Shown here piece by piece: positions 7,702 to 14,841 of a stretch of DNA of 29,304 bases. The stretch's first letter is position 1, and each line of letters begins with the position of its first letter. A model generated the notes under the pieces. That model saw only the letters and a program-made list of their open reading frames with translations. It was not told where the DNA came from and made no database searches. The DNA comes from CAZPBO01 sp964584815 (lineage in GTDB: Bacteria > Planctomycetota > SKW154). The stretch covers positions 1 through 29,304 of the forward strand of contig CAZPBO010000025.1 of assembly GCA_964584815.1 (NCBI GenBank), read 5' to 3'. Made by a program: the position numbers and the translations under genes.

Positions 7702-7956
7702 TCACTTTGCCCCCTTCTTCGCACGCTTTTTCGCTTTCTTTACCAACTTCTCCGCTGACCAGCCCTCATACTTCTTCTGGAAGCGCTCAACACGACCTGC
7801 TGTGTCCACAAACTTATGCTGTCCTGTGAAGAACGGATGGCACTTGGAGCAGACCTCCACCACTATTTTGGGGCGGGTGGAGCGTGTCTTCCATCTGTTG
7901 CCACAGCCGCATATCACCTCGCACTCCACATACTTTGGATGAATCTTCTTCTTCAT
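7702..7956 (-). CDS. rpmE: 50S ribosomal protein L31 (zinc-binding type)
   Basis: The 84-residue protein begins MKKKIHPKYVECEVICGCGN and continues with VCSKCHPFFTGQHKFVDTAG, the L31 signature. Four Cys residues form the C+ (zinc) version. The C-terminal tail is lysine-rich and slightly longer than in the shortest homologues. AGGAGGTGAGCG directly precedes the ATG. It heads the rpmE-prfA-prmC operon, an arrangement found in many bacteria, behind the promoter at 7986-8014. Confidence 0.96.
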   Translation of the reverse strand: MKKKIHPKYVECEVICGCGNRWKTRSTRPKIVVEVCSKCHPFFTGQHKFVDTAGRVERFQKKYEGWSAEKLVKKAKKRAKKGAK

Positions 7957-7985
7957 CGCTCACCTCCTAACCAACCTCAAACAAA

Positions 7986-8014
7986 ACAATAGCAGCAGAC
8001 AAGCCTTTTGTCAA
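7986..8014 (-). promoter_or_regulatory. Promoter of the rpmE-prfA-prmC operon
   Basis: On the minus strand a perfect TTGACA (8009-8014) and TATTGT (7986-7991) are separated by 17 bases. The start point would lie near 7979, about 22 bases before the rpmE ATG, with AGGAGG between. This is one of the best sigma-70-type promoters in the window. Confidence 0.65.
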
Positions 8015-8031
8015 ATCCCCTTGCCACATAA

Positions 8032-8045
8032 GGCGCAATTGCACC
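8032..8045. repeat. 14-base near-palindrome between GT9 stop and rpmE promoter
   Basis: GGCGCAATTGCACC is symmetrical at 12 of 14 positions. It lies between the GT9 stop codon (8050) and the rpmE -35 box (8009-8014). As RNA it gives a five-pair stem with an AAUU loop and no strong U-run, so it is a weak terminator at best. It could also be a protein-binding site. Confidence 0.35.
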
Positions 8046-8049
8046 GCAT

Positions 8050-9102
8050 TTATTGGGAAAGGAGTGGTGCGAGCACAGAGACGCAAGCCTGATAGACCAT
8101 ATCCACCGTAATGGAGCGCATGCATATAGGGTCTTTGCATTTGCGCTTGTTGCAGGGACGGCAGGGGACATCGGCGGTGACGACCTCACCTGGTCCCCAG
8201 GGGCGGTAGATTTGTGGGTTTTTGGGACCGAAGAGGGTGACGGTGGGTGTGCGCAGGAGTGCGGCGAGGTGGGCGGGACCTGTGTCTGCAGCAACAAGGA
8301 GTGATGCACGCCGAATCAGTGCCAGCAGGGAGCGGATATCGGGGAAGCGCGGTGCGACGACGGCTGCGTCCTTGCTTGCCCGCGCTGCGACAAGCGCTGT
8401 TTCATACTCCGCCCCAGCCCATGTCAGCGCCACAAAAACCCCAAAGCGCTCCTTAAGCCGCAGCGCCAACTCACCATAACGCCTCGCTTCCCACCTCTTA
8501 TATGCCCCAAAGCCGCTCACCCCGGGATGCATCACCACAAGCGGTTTGCCAAGCGCTTTATGCTGATAAAGAAACTCTTCCACAGAGCGCAAGAATTGGG
8601 GTTGGATGGAGACAGGTGGTGGTGCTTGTGGTGGGGTTATGCCGAACGGGCGCAGGAGCGCAAACGACTGCATAACGCGGTGGAGCCGTCGCCGCGGCAG
8701 ACGCACCCTTTTTGTGTAGAAAAGCGAGGCTGCCTCGTATGTTGCACGATGGGCGAATCCGACGCGGCGGCGTGCTCCGCTCAAAAAAGTGACCATCCCG
8801 CTTCTGAAGTTGCCCTGAAAATCAAAAGCCGCCGCAAAACGCCTGTCCCTCAAGTCAAGCAGTAAGTCTGCGCCTTCTTTGAGAACTGCGGGTATCATAA
8901 AAGGATTTTTCAAGTTCTTGAGCCATCGTCGTCGCGGCAGCGGGTAGATGTTCTCCACGAATGGCAATGCCTGAAGAAATGCGGCGAACTGCTCTTCAAC
9001 CACCCACTCCACTTTGTGTCCTGCGGCTGCGAGCGCCCACGCTGCTTCCGCTGCGCGTGCCACATCCCCAAGCGCCGTCAGGCGAACCACAAGCACCCTC
9101 AT
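8050..9102 (-). CDS. Glycosyltransferase family 9 (ADP-heptose:LPS heptosyltransferase-like)
   Basis: GT9 enzymes of the WaaC/WaaF/WaaQ group add heptose to the inner core of lipopolysaccharide at the cytoplasmic face of the membrane. The 350-residue protein starts MRVLVVRLTALGDVARAAEA, the usual 'r.salGDvi...P' opening. It has HPGVSGFGAYKRWEARRYGE in the middle, then VAADTGPAHLAALLRTPTVT and LFGPKNPQIYRPWG, the donor-site motifs. The cysteine cluster PCRPCNKRKCKDPICM near the end is also common in this family. An in-frame extension upstream exists, but family alignment and the ATGA overlap with the preceding gene place the start at 9102. It is the last gene of the minus-strand envelope operon. 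Whether heptose is the real donor is inference. Confidence 0.9.
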   Translation of the reverse strand: MRVLVVRLTALGDVARAAEAAWALAAAGHKVEWVVEEQFAAFLQALPFVENIYPLPRRRWLKNLKNPFMIPAVLKEGADLLLDLRDRRFAAAFDFQGNFRSGMVTFLSGARRRVGFAHRATYEAASLFYTKRVRLPRRRLHRVMQSFALLRPFGITPPQAPPPVSIQPQFLRSVEEFLYQHKALGKPLVVMHPGVSGFGAYKRWEARRYGELALRLKERFGVFVALTWAGAEYETALVAARASKDAAVVAPRFPDIRSLLALIRRASLLVAADTGPAHLAALLRTPTVTLFGPKNPQIYRPWGPGEVVTADVPCRPCNKRKCKDPICMRSITVDMVYQACVSVLAPLLSQ

Positions 9103-10376
9103 CGCTTGAAAACCAAATAGAGCCGACCACCGTCCACTTTCCACCCACCAAATAGTTCGGCAACGCCGGGGATGGGCTTCCATTTATGGCACGCGCTCTC
9201 TTCAAGCCGCCGTCCATCAATCTCCCACGCAACCCTTATCTGAACATTCCCTGTGCCGCCAACTTCTCCCCGCACCTCAATTTGTAAAAGCCGCATACCA
9301 TTGCAGACAAACCTGCCTTCAGGCTTTAATGTGAGTTTGAAGGGCGATTTTTTGGCTTCTCCCGCCGCAAACGGCGCAAAGCCTCTTACCTTATCCTGCG
9401 CCACAACGCCCACCATATATGCCCCTTCCTTCTCAAAAACCGCTTCTTCAGGCTCGCCCTTGCTGAAAAGATACAACCCCACGCGAATCGGTCTTTCTTC
9501 CAATTTCTTTCCGGCGCTCCCGCCACCGAGAAACGAAAAACGCAACTTCTCCGCCACTTTCCTCGCATCATCCATCACCGATTCCCACACCCCACACAAC
9601 TCTCCCAGAACATCCTTGGCGTAGGGAACGGTCTGTTTCCACACCGTTTCAAAAAAGTGTTTCTGCCCTGACAGCATTCCCAGCCAGAGGAGTCGGTAGA
9701 GCGCTTCAAAGCGGTTTTTGCCCGACATTTGCGCGGCTTTTTTGAGCAACGCCGACAGGTAATTCTCCACCTCCTCTTTCGGGGTCTTTGTTGGGGGGGA
9801 AGGTGTGCCGCGACCTGACAGAACATATTCTGTGCGTTCAAGCATCGCCTTTGAGAAGGGAAGCGGCCACGCCTGCTTCAGCACCTTCAACGCCTGCGCG
9901 TAGTCTCCTTTCTCATAAAGTCGGCAGCCGCGCAGATATGCTCTTATGGCGACGGCAATCTTGGCATAAGGGAGATGTGACAGCGCCTCAAGCATAAGAG
10001 GCGTCTGCTCTTTTGCTGCGCGTTTGAGGCAGGCGAGATGTTTTCTTGCTGTCTCAAGGAGCGCGTGTGGACCTTCAACGACGGCGGCGAGTCTGGCTTC
10101 GGCATTCTTGACGGCGGCGACTATGTCGGGCTCTTTTACGCGCTTGATGAGCGCACGGTATTCCGCCAGAGCCGCCTTTTTCTGCCCTGCTTTTTCAAGG
10201 CAGAACGCGGCACGGCAGAGCGCCACCTCTCTTAAGCGCCCCGACAGTTTGTGTGCCGCCTCAAGGTAGCGCATCCGCGCCTCCTTCACCCGCCCGAACA
10301 CCATCTCATCAAGCAGCGCCGATGCCAGGTCATCCTCCCCCGAAAAAAGCGGCAGCAAAAGCAGCAGAAACACCAT
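9099..10376 (-). CDS. Secreted protein with TPR-like helical repeats, function unknown
   Basis: The 425-residue protein begins MVFLLLLLPLFSGEDD, a hydrophobic export signal that lacks the usual basic residues; there is no lipobox Cys. Residues 20-190 are helical, with TPR-like pairs (for example ALCRAAFCLEKAGQKKAALA and GCRLYEKGDYAQALKVLKQA). The last 150 residues look beta-rich (LLQIEVRGEVGG, VQIRVAWEIDG). I do not recognise a named family. I chose the ATG at 10376, one base after the TAA of the transglutaminase gene. A longer in-frame start at 10439 would overlap that gene heavily and spoil the signal peptide. The close coupling suggests it works with the transglutaminase-like protein in the periplasm. 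Confidence 0.75.
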   Translation of the reverse strand: MVFLLLLLPLFSGEDDLASALLDEMVFGRVKEARMRYLEAAHKLSGRLREVALCRAAFCLEKAGQKKAALAEYRALIKRVKEPDIVAAVKNAEARLAAVVEGPHALLETARKHLACLKRAAKEQTPLMLEALSHLPYAKIAVAIRAYLRGCRLYEKGDYAQALKVLKQAWPLPFSKAMLERTEYVLSGRGTPSPPTKTPKEEVENYLSALLKKAAQMSGKNRFEALYRLLWLGMLSGQKHFFETVWKQTVPYAKDVLGELCGVWESVMDDARKVAEKLRFSFLGGGSAGKKLEERPIRVGLYLFSKGEPEEAVFEKEGAYMVGVVAQDKVRGFAPFAAGEAKKSPFKLTLKPEGRFVCNGMRLLQIEVRGEVGGTGNVQIRVAWEIDGRRLEESACHKWKPIPGVAELFGGWKVDGGRLYLVFKR

Positions 10377-10377
10377 A

Positions 10378-11904
10378 TTACTGCTCCACAACGAATGGTC
10401 GCAGCGCCCGCAACTGCCCTTTCTTGCTCTTGTAGACAAGGATATAAAGCGCCCCAGGTATCATATCTTTAAGGTGGGCTTTGCCCTCCTTGTCGGTCTT
10501 GGATTTTGCCGCTTTCTTCCAGCCTTTCTTTGTCCAAACATAGAGGGTATATTCGCGTTCTGCCGGCAGGTTGGGAACCTCCATCTCCTTCTTCTCGCCG
10601 TTGAACTTTGAGGGAAGCACAATCGCCTTGCGGGAACCATCAGTATGGAGGATGAAGGGTGAGCCGACGGGGGCAAGAGCAGGACGCAGACCACGGCGTG
10701 TGGGAACGAGTTGCAGTTTGCAGACGGCATAAAGCAACTCCACCTGTGCGCCTACCTTGTGAAAAGTCGCCACCCCATCGTCGTTAGCGACGGCGGTGTC
10801 AACCGCACGCCACGCACCTGCGTTCAGCACCCCAAGGAAATAGCGCTTTCCCCGTTCAAGCCCTTTATATTGGATGTCCACCACCTTGGCGAACTTATCC
10901 GTCCAGTCAACGGCGGGGCGACCGAGGAGATACCAGGCGAATGTCGGAGGGAGGGCGCGGATGTCGTCCCCGCAGCGCTTCTTGTTCTCTCCGCGCTCCT
11001 CACCAGGAACGCTGACGAAAACCTTTGATACTGGACGCTTTGCCGAAAACATAAACTTCTTGAAATAGTTCTCGCTGTCAAGACTGCCGCCGCAGGCGCT
11101 GTCTATGCTCAGCCATTTCTTCTCATCAGGCGACCAGACGACCGTCCAAAGATGGTTGCCGTCTTCCTTCGGCCACCAAGGGCAGCGGGCAGATGTGGCG
11201 GCGATTCCGTATGTGCGCAGGACAGCCACAAGCGTGTTGGTTAAGTCGGTGCAGCGTCCCCAACCCTGTTTGAGCGTCTCAACGGGGTTGAGGTCTGGTA
11301 GCCGCCGCGGTTTGTAACTTATCTTCTTCGCAAGCCAACCCGTGTTTATGAACCATACCAACTCGCGGAAGACTTTGGCTTTCTCCTCATCAGCAGCCGC
11401 CTCGTAGCGCTTCGCAAACTCCGATACCTTCTGCGCCAAATCGCTTATCCCAAGTATGTGTTCGCGAAACTCGCAGACCTTTTCGGTCTCGTTGCGGTAG
11501 GCTGCCACAAAGCGCAGGAACTTGTCTTTGTCAAGTTTTTTTGCCCACGGCCATTTGCGCCACGCCTCTATCGCCAGACGCGCGTTCTTCAGAATCATCT
11601 GCGCCGTCAGATTGCGGCAGTCCAGTTGAGGTCGCGGCGGATAGCCGAAATATCGGCGCGCGCTCTGCGCAACCGTAAACGCAACAACCTCAAACTCAAG
11701 CGCATCTTTCGCTTCGGTCAGCGCTTTTAAGAGTTCCTTCTTGTTGTCGCCCGCCAGTTTCAGAGCATCCTTCACCGCAGACCGCCAATCCTGCCGCACC
11801 TTCTGCAGCAATTGCTCCTCAACAGATGGCTCCTTCGGCTGCTGCTTCTCCTCCCCCTGCGCAAAGATAAGACCAACAGTGATACAAAAAACCAGAACAC
11901 GCAT
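10378..11904 (-). CDS. Secreted transglutaminase-like (papain-fold) protein
   Basis: An N-terminal signal peptide (MRVLVFCITVGLIFAQ) precedes a helical domain of about 180 residues. Then comes a transglutaminase core. Its triad is visible: Cys in GWGRCTDLTN, His in NHLWTVVW and Asp in LSIDSACG (Cys220, His253, Asp270 counted from the alternative start at 11910). The family includes peptidases and amide-transfer enzymes; the substrate here is unknown. The last 200 residues appear to be beta-sandwich domains (GLERGKRYFLGVLNAGAW; LPAEREYTLYVWTKKGWKKA). I preferred ATG 11904 to ATG 11910 because GGGAG lies seven bases before the former and only one before the latter. The gene sits 26 bases after DUF4416 and next to a TPR-like secreted protein. 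Confidence 0.85.
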   Translation of the reverse strand: MRVLVFCITVGLIFAQGEEKQQPKEPSVEEQLLQKVRQDWRSAVKDALKLAGDNKKELLKALTEAKDALEFEVVAFTVAQSARRYFGYPPRPQLDCRNLTAQMILKNARLAIEAWRKWPWAKKLDKDKFLRFVAAYRNETEKVCEFREHILGISDLAQKVSEFAKRYEAAADEEKAKVFRELVWFINTGWLAKKISYKPRRLPDLNPVETLKQGWGRCTDLTNTLVAVLRTYGIAATSARCPWWPKEDGNHLWTVVWSPDEKKWLSIDSACGGSLDSENYFKKFMFSAKRPVSKVFVSVPGEERGENKKRCGDDIRALPPTFAWYLLGRPAVDWTDKFAKVVDIQYKGLERGKRYFLGVLNAGAWRAVDTAVANDDGVATFHKVGAQVELLYAVCKLQLVPTRRGLRPALAPVGSPFILHTDGSRKAIVLPSKFNGEKKEMEVPNLPAEREYTLYVWTKKGWKKAAKSKTDKEGKAHLKDMIPGALYILVYKSKKGQLRALRPFVVEQ

Positions 11905-11930
11905 ATCCATACTCCCAAAACGCCTTTATT

Positions 11931-12473
11931 TTACCCTTTTCTGCCCTGCTTTTTCAACGATTGGAGATAGCGCTGGCGCAGTGTGGTGAAAAACTCAAAA
12001 TATGCTCCACCCGCAAAGTCAGGGAATGTCCAATCAAGCGCCTGCCAGGTGCCGCCACGCCACAGAAGCGTCACCTCCGCGTAAACCCCACACCCCAGAT
12101 ATATCCTGTGTGCGAAGTCCTTGCAGGACGCCAACACAAGGCGGGCAGGATGAATATAGCCTGGGTCAAGATTGACACAACGCCGCCCTCCTCTCAACCA
12201 GCGTCGCTCAAGTTCGTTTGTCACTGACTTTGCCCGCACCAAAAAATCAGGACCGACGAGCCTCTCAAAGGCGAAAAAATGGCGCCACAACGGCTCCCCC
12301 ATCTCCTTGCAGTAAAATTTTGTGTAGGTGTCAAAGCGGTGCGGTCCAAACCGCATCTCCACAGCCCCAAAGTGCGCCCGCAGGGCACCCTCCACCTCCC
12401 CCGCGTCAACATCATCGTTGCGTATCAGACCGCAGAACAACTTGACAGGTAGAGGCGCTTTCTTTTCAGCCAC
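11931..12473 (-). CDS. DUF4416 family protein
   Basis: The 180-residue protein carries the conserved blocks of DUF4416: VKLFCGLIRNDD near the start, YTKFYCKEMGEPLWRHFFAF, then AKSVTNELERRW, CVNLDPGYIHPARLVLAS, HRIYLGCGVYAEVTLLW and WTFPDF. The family is found in several deeply branching bacterial groups, and its function is not known. The conserved acidic, Lys and Arg residues suggest an enzyme or nucleotide-binding protein. I chose the GTG at 12473, which overlaps the preceding stop by 8 bases and has GGAGAGGG eight bases upstream. An ATG farther upstream (12551) would overlap the preceding gene by 86 bases and adds no conserved sequence. Confidence 0.88.
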   Translation of the reverse strand: MAEKKAPLPVKLFCGLIRNDDVDAGEVEGALRAHFGAVEMRFGPHRFDTYTKFYCKEMGEPLWRHFFAFERLVGPDFLVRAKSVTNELERRWLRGGRRCVNLDPGYIHPARLVLASCKDFAHRIYLGCGVYAEVTLLWRGGTWQALDWTFPDFAGGAYFEFFTTLRQRYLQSLKKQGRKG

Positions 12474-13359
12474 GCCGCAACCCTCTCCTTTCAACTCCCA
12501 ACTTGAAAGACGCCAACACCCGCCACACATCCTCCACTCCATCCCACACAACCCCTACGGTGCTACGCTCGCCACCTCTAATTAAGCGCCTGCCCCACTC
12601 ATCCACAAAAATCACCCCTATCCCGCAAGCCTTTGCCTCAAGAAACGCCACCTCGGTGTTTGTGACAAAAACTTGCGCTTTTTCAAGTGCTGAAAGCAAC
12701 TCATCATATGAGACCGCTTTTCTGTAGAGAAGGTTCGGCAGTTTCTTCAAGGGACGCAGTGCCAAATTGTCGCGCTCCGCACAAATTAGGATTTTTTCTC
12801 CTTCCTGCTCTGCCAGCACATCATATGCTGTTTTGTAGAGCCGCTTAAATTTGAGTGTGTTGAAGGGGTCAAGGAGGCAGAGGGTGTAAGATGCGGTTTT
12901 CTGCAGAGGTTGCTGGCGGATGAGGCGCGGTCCGCGAAGTGTTTTTGAAGCAAGAAGTGCGGCGAGATGCGTATTGCAGAAAGGGTGGTCTTCGTCGCCG
13001 CGGAGGATGTGGAGATGGGGGAGTGCGAGCAGTTTGGCGGCGAACGCTGCCGCCACCGCCCCTGCTGTTGCACCATATGTCACAACCCCCCTCACTCCAA
13101 GCCGCCCCAGCACCGACACCATTCCCCGCACCGCCGTCCCCACCGACTCCGCCCACCCCCGACCCTCATCAAACATCGCCACCGTCCTTACTCTGTCACT
13201 GTGTGCCGTCAACTCACGCACCGCACTCCCCGCCTCACCCATAACCGCCTCACCCGTTGCCACAAACCACACCCTGAACCCCTCCGGCACCTGCTGCCAC
13301 AGCAGACGCAGCCTGCCTATATCTCTGCCGCAGTCAACTACCAGTGCCACCTCGTGCAA
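12466..13359 (-). CDS. Divergent UDP-GlcNAc 2-epimerase (WecB)-like GT-B fold protein
   Basis: The 297-residue protein has the outline of the WecB/GT-B fold. VVTYGATAGAVAAAFAAKLL with ALPHLHILRGDE (93-123) resembles the 'HGDt.s..agalaA..l.iPv.HveaG' segment. AQVFVTNTEVAFLEAKACGI (229-247) resembles 'a....TdSgG.qEEa..lg.Pv'. The catalytic residues are changed: the DSGG-type motif is NTEVAF, and the HVEAG-type motif is HILRGDED. At under 300 residues it is also shorter than WecB (about 370). Epimerase activity is therefore unlikely. I chose TTG 13359, which has GGAG eight bases upstream. A long in-frame extension to 13632 lies inside the preceding gene and has cysteine-rich, non-coding character. 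Confidence 0.6.
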   Translation of the reverse strand: MHEVALVVDCGRDIGRLRLLWQQVPEGFRVWFVATGEAVMGEAGSAVRELTAHSDRVRTVAMFDEGRGWAESVGTAVRGMVSVLGRLGVRGVVTYGATAGAVAAAFAAKLLALPHLHILRGDEDHPFCNTHLAALLASKTLRGPRLIRQQPLQKTASYTLCLLDPFNTLKFKRLYKTAYDVLAEQEGEKILICAERDNLALRPLKKLPNLLYRKAVSYDELLSALEKAQVFVTNTEVAFLEAKACGIGVIFVDEWGRRLIRGGERSTVGVVWDGVEDVWRVLASFKLGVERRGLRRG

Positions 13360-13945
13360 GGCGTTTTCTCCTAACCAGCAGAAAGGCGACCTGCAGTGGC
13401 ACAGCAGCAAGCAGAAACCACAGCGCGGTCCGCAGTGGGGTTGGCTCACTGAAAGGGTAATACGCCCCAAGAGGGATGCGGTCATAAAGCAAGGGTCGGC
13501 GCAGCCAGTCGTAACCCACCCCATAAAGCGCCGCCGCCAGAGGGCTACCATCCACCAGAAACTGTGCCGCACCACTGCGCACCCCCTCAGGCAGCACCGC
13601 CGAACCAAGTGGCAGTGCGCACAAAACCCCAAAGACCGTCAACGCCAGCAGCGTTGCCACCTCTTGCCTCACTTTGAGCGAGGGCAGGGCTGCAACAAGC
13701 CCCACGAACCACCAGCAGACGACAAAAAGCAACGCCACAGTTGGATGGGGCAGGAGGAAGGGGACAGCGGCGGCAGAGAGCACGGCAAGGGTTGGGAGAG
13801 GGCGTTTGGGCTGTGCGGCGGCAGCGCATCCCCCACCCAGCAGAACGGATGCGACCCCAAAATGGAGCGGCGCAAGAAGCCTTGCCGCAAGACCTGCTCC
13901 AAACGCTGCTACCGCAAAGATGAGATATCTCTTCCTTAAAACCAT
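13334..13945 (-). CDS. Unknown integral membrane protein
   Basis: I recognise no family. The 203-residue protein is mostly hydrophobic, with about five or six membrane segments (for instance YLIFAVAAFGAGLAARLLAP, ALLFVVCWWFVGLVAALP, VATLLALTVFGVLCALPLG and TALWFLLAAVPLQVAFLLV). It starts with a basic MVLRKR and ends in the basic RRKRLARGG, so both ends are probably cytoplasmic. A soluble loop of about 50 residues (GVRSGAAQ to PFSEPTPL) lies before the last segment. It overlaps the outer-membrane-type gene upstream by 10 bases and the epimerase-like gene downstream by 26, so it belongs to the envelope operon. Confidence 0.75.
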   Translation of the reverse strand: MVLRKRYLIFAVAAFGAGLAARLLAPLHFGVASVLLGGGCAAAAQPKRPLPTLAVLSAAAVPFLLPHPTVALLFVVCWWFVGLVAALPSLKVRQEVATLLALTVFGVLCALPLGSAVLPEGVRSGAAQFLVDGSPLAAALYGVGYDWLRRPLLYDRIPLGAYYPFSEPTPLRTALWFLLAAVPLQVAFLLVRRKRLARGGTGS

Positions 13946-14724
13946 ACCGAAAACCCTATAAACGGTCCCGGCATTGAGTAGCGGATTCTGTGGCGCAGCG
14001 AACCTGTGGCGATGCTTGTCTCAAGGGAGTGGTTGACAAATCCCAACTGAATACCCACTCCGCTTATTGCGAGGTTGAAGAAGAGGCAGGTTTCTGAAAA
14101 GGATTTAAGGCGTGTGGAGCCGAATTTGAGACCGCCTGAGAAGAGGACAGACGCTCCAACAAAAAGGTTGCCCATTTTTGTGCGGGCGACGGTATAGATG
14201 GAGAGCGACAGATAAGGGAAGGTGCGGTCAAAGCGCCAGACATTGTGCTGAGGCAGTCCCGATGCGGTGCCTTCAAGACGCAGATAATAGCGGGAAAAGA
14301 GCAGCCCAAAGCCGCCGGAAATCACAGCAGACCGTCCAGCGGTGGTCAGGTCATACTCCCACCGTGCCGAATAGTTGAGCGTTCTGAAGCGGCAGTAAAG
14401 CGATGTGCCGGGGTCATACTGGACGCCCGCGTAGGTGAAGATATTGCTCAAATCCTGACTACCTGCATAGATTGCCTGCCACCAGGCAAGACATATTCTG
14501 CTGCGGCGCCAAGGCAAGGTCACATCAAACCTGTCCAACGCTTTGTCGCGATTCCATCCGAAGGTTTTGGGGCGTATCGCATCGGATGCGAGTGTGTCGG
14601 AGTCGGCTTCAAGCGCAGCGCTCGCCTCAGGCTCCCATATCCGCCAGCGGACATCCAACTTGCCCGCCTGCGCAAAGAGCACCCCACAGACGACAACCGC
14701 TGCAACAGCCACCACACAGCGCAT
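13936..14724 (-). CDS. Predicted outer-membrane beta-barrel-type protein
   Basis: The 262-residue protein starts MRCVVAVAAVVVCGVLFAQA, a signal peptide with a likely cleavage after AQA. The mature part is rich in alternating hydrophobic and polar residues, aromatic residues and glycine (for example NYSARWEYDLTTAGR, SVLFSGGLKFGST, SGVGIQLGFVNHS). It ends in GFSVWF, the terminal aromatic residue typical of barrels inserted by the BAM complex. I recognise no specific family. The annotated start is the ATG at 14724, with GGAGG six bases upstream; two in-frame TTG codons precede it. It is the first gene of the minus-strand envelope operon, behind the promoter at 14746-14774. Confidence 0.7.
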   Translation of the reverse strand: MRCVVAVAAVVVCGVLFAQAGKLDVRWRIWEPEASAALEADSDTLASDAIRPKTFGWNRDKALDRFDVTLPWRRSRICLAWWQAIYAGSQDLSNIFTYAGVQYDPGTSLYCRFRTLNYSARWEYDLTTAGRSAVISGGFGLLFSRYYLRLEGTASGLPQHNVWRFDRTFPYLSLSIYTVARTKMGNLFVGASVLFSGGLKFGSTRLKSFSETCLFFNLAISGVGIQLGFVNHSLETSIATGSLRHRIRYSMPGPFIGFSVWF

Positions 14725-14745
14725 CAACAACCTCCTTTGCCTTCC

Positions 14746-14774
14746 ATCATATCCGAAAAAGGGCGTTGTGACCA
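14746..14774 (-). promoter_or_regulatory. Promoter of the envelope operon
   Basis: On the minus strand TGGTCA (14769-14774) and TATGAT (14746-14751) are 17 bases apart, 4/6 and 5/6 matches to the sigma-70 consensus. GGAGG (14731-14735) and ATG 14724 follow. It would drive the seven genes down to the GT9 gene at 8050. Confidence 0.5.
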
Positions 14775-14791
14775 GAAACTTTACGCCAGAC

Positions 14792-14820
14792 TTAACACAT
14801 CATCACCTTGCTGTTATCAT
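14792..14820 (+). promoter_or_regulatory. Promoter of the ammonia-lyase operon
   Basis: TTAACA (14792-14797) and TATCAT (14815-14820) are 17 bases apart, each a 5/6 match to consensus. Transcription would start near 14827, leaving a leader of about 15 bases with GGAGG at 14831-14835. It is the only promoter I can see for the ten tightly packed plus-strand genes ending at 25500. Confidence 0.6.
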
Positions 14821-14841
14821 TTATGCAGAAGGAGGCGCGCT

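Noticed and set aside
9103..9183. Longer start for the GT9 gene
   Set aside because: The family begins at MRVLVVRLTALGD, and the ATGA overlap with the preceding gene fits that start.
13360..13632. In-frame extension of the WecB-like gene
   Set aside because: It overlaps the upstream membrane protein gene, is rich in Cys and Trp like an off-frame reading, and the TTG at 13359 has a ribosome binding site.
14245..14841. In-frame extension of the ammonia-lyase by 199 codons
   Set aside because: It runs antisense to the outer-membrane-type gene and its promoter. The homology begins at ATG 14842, which has GGAGG and a promoter in front.
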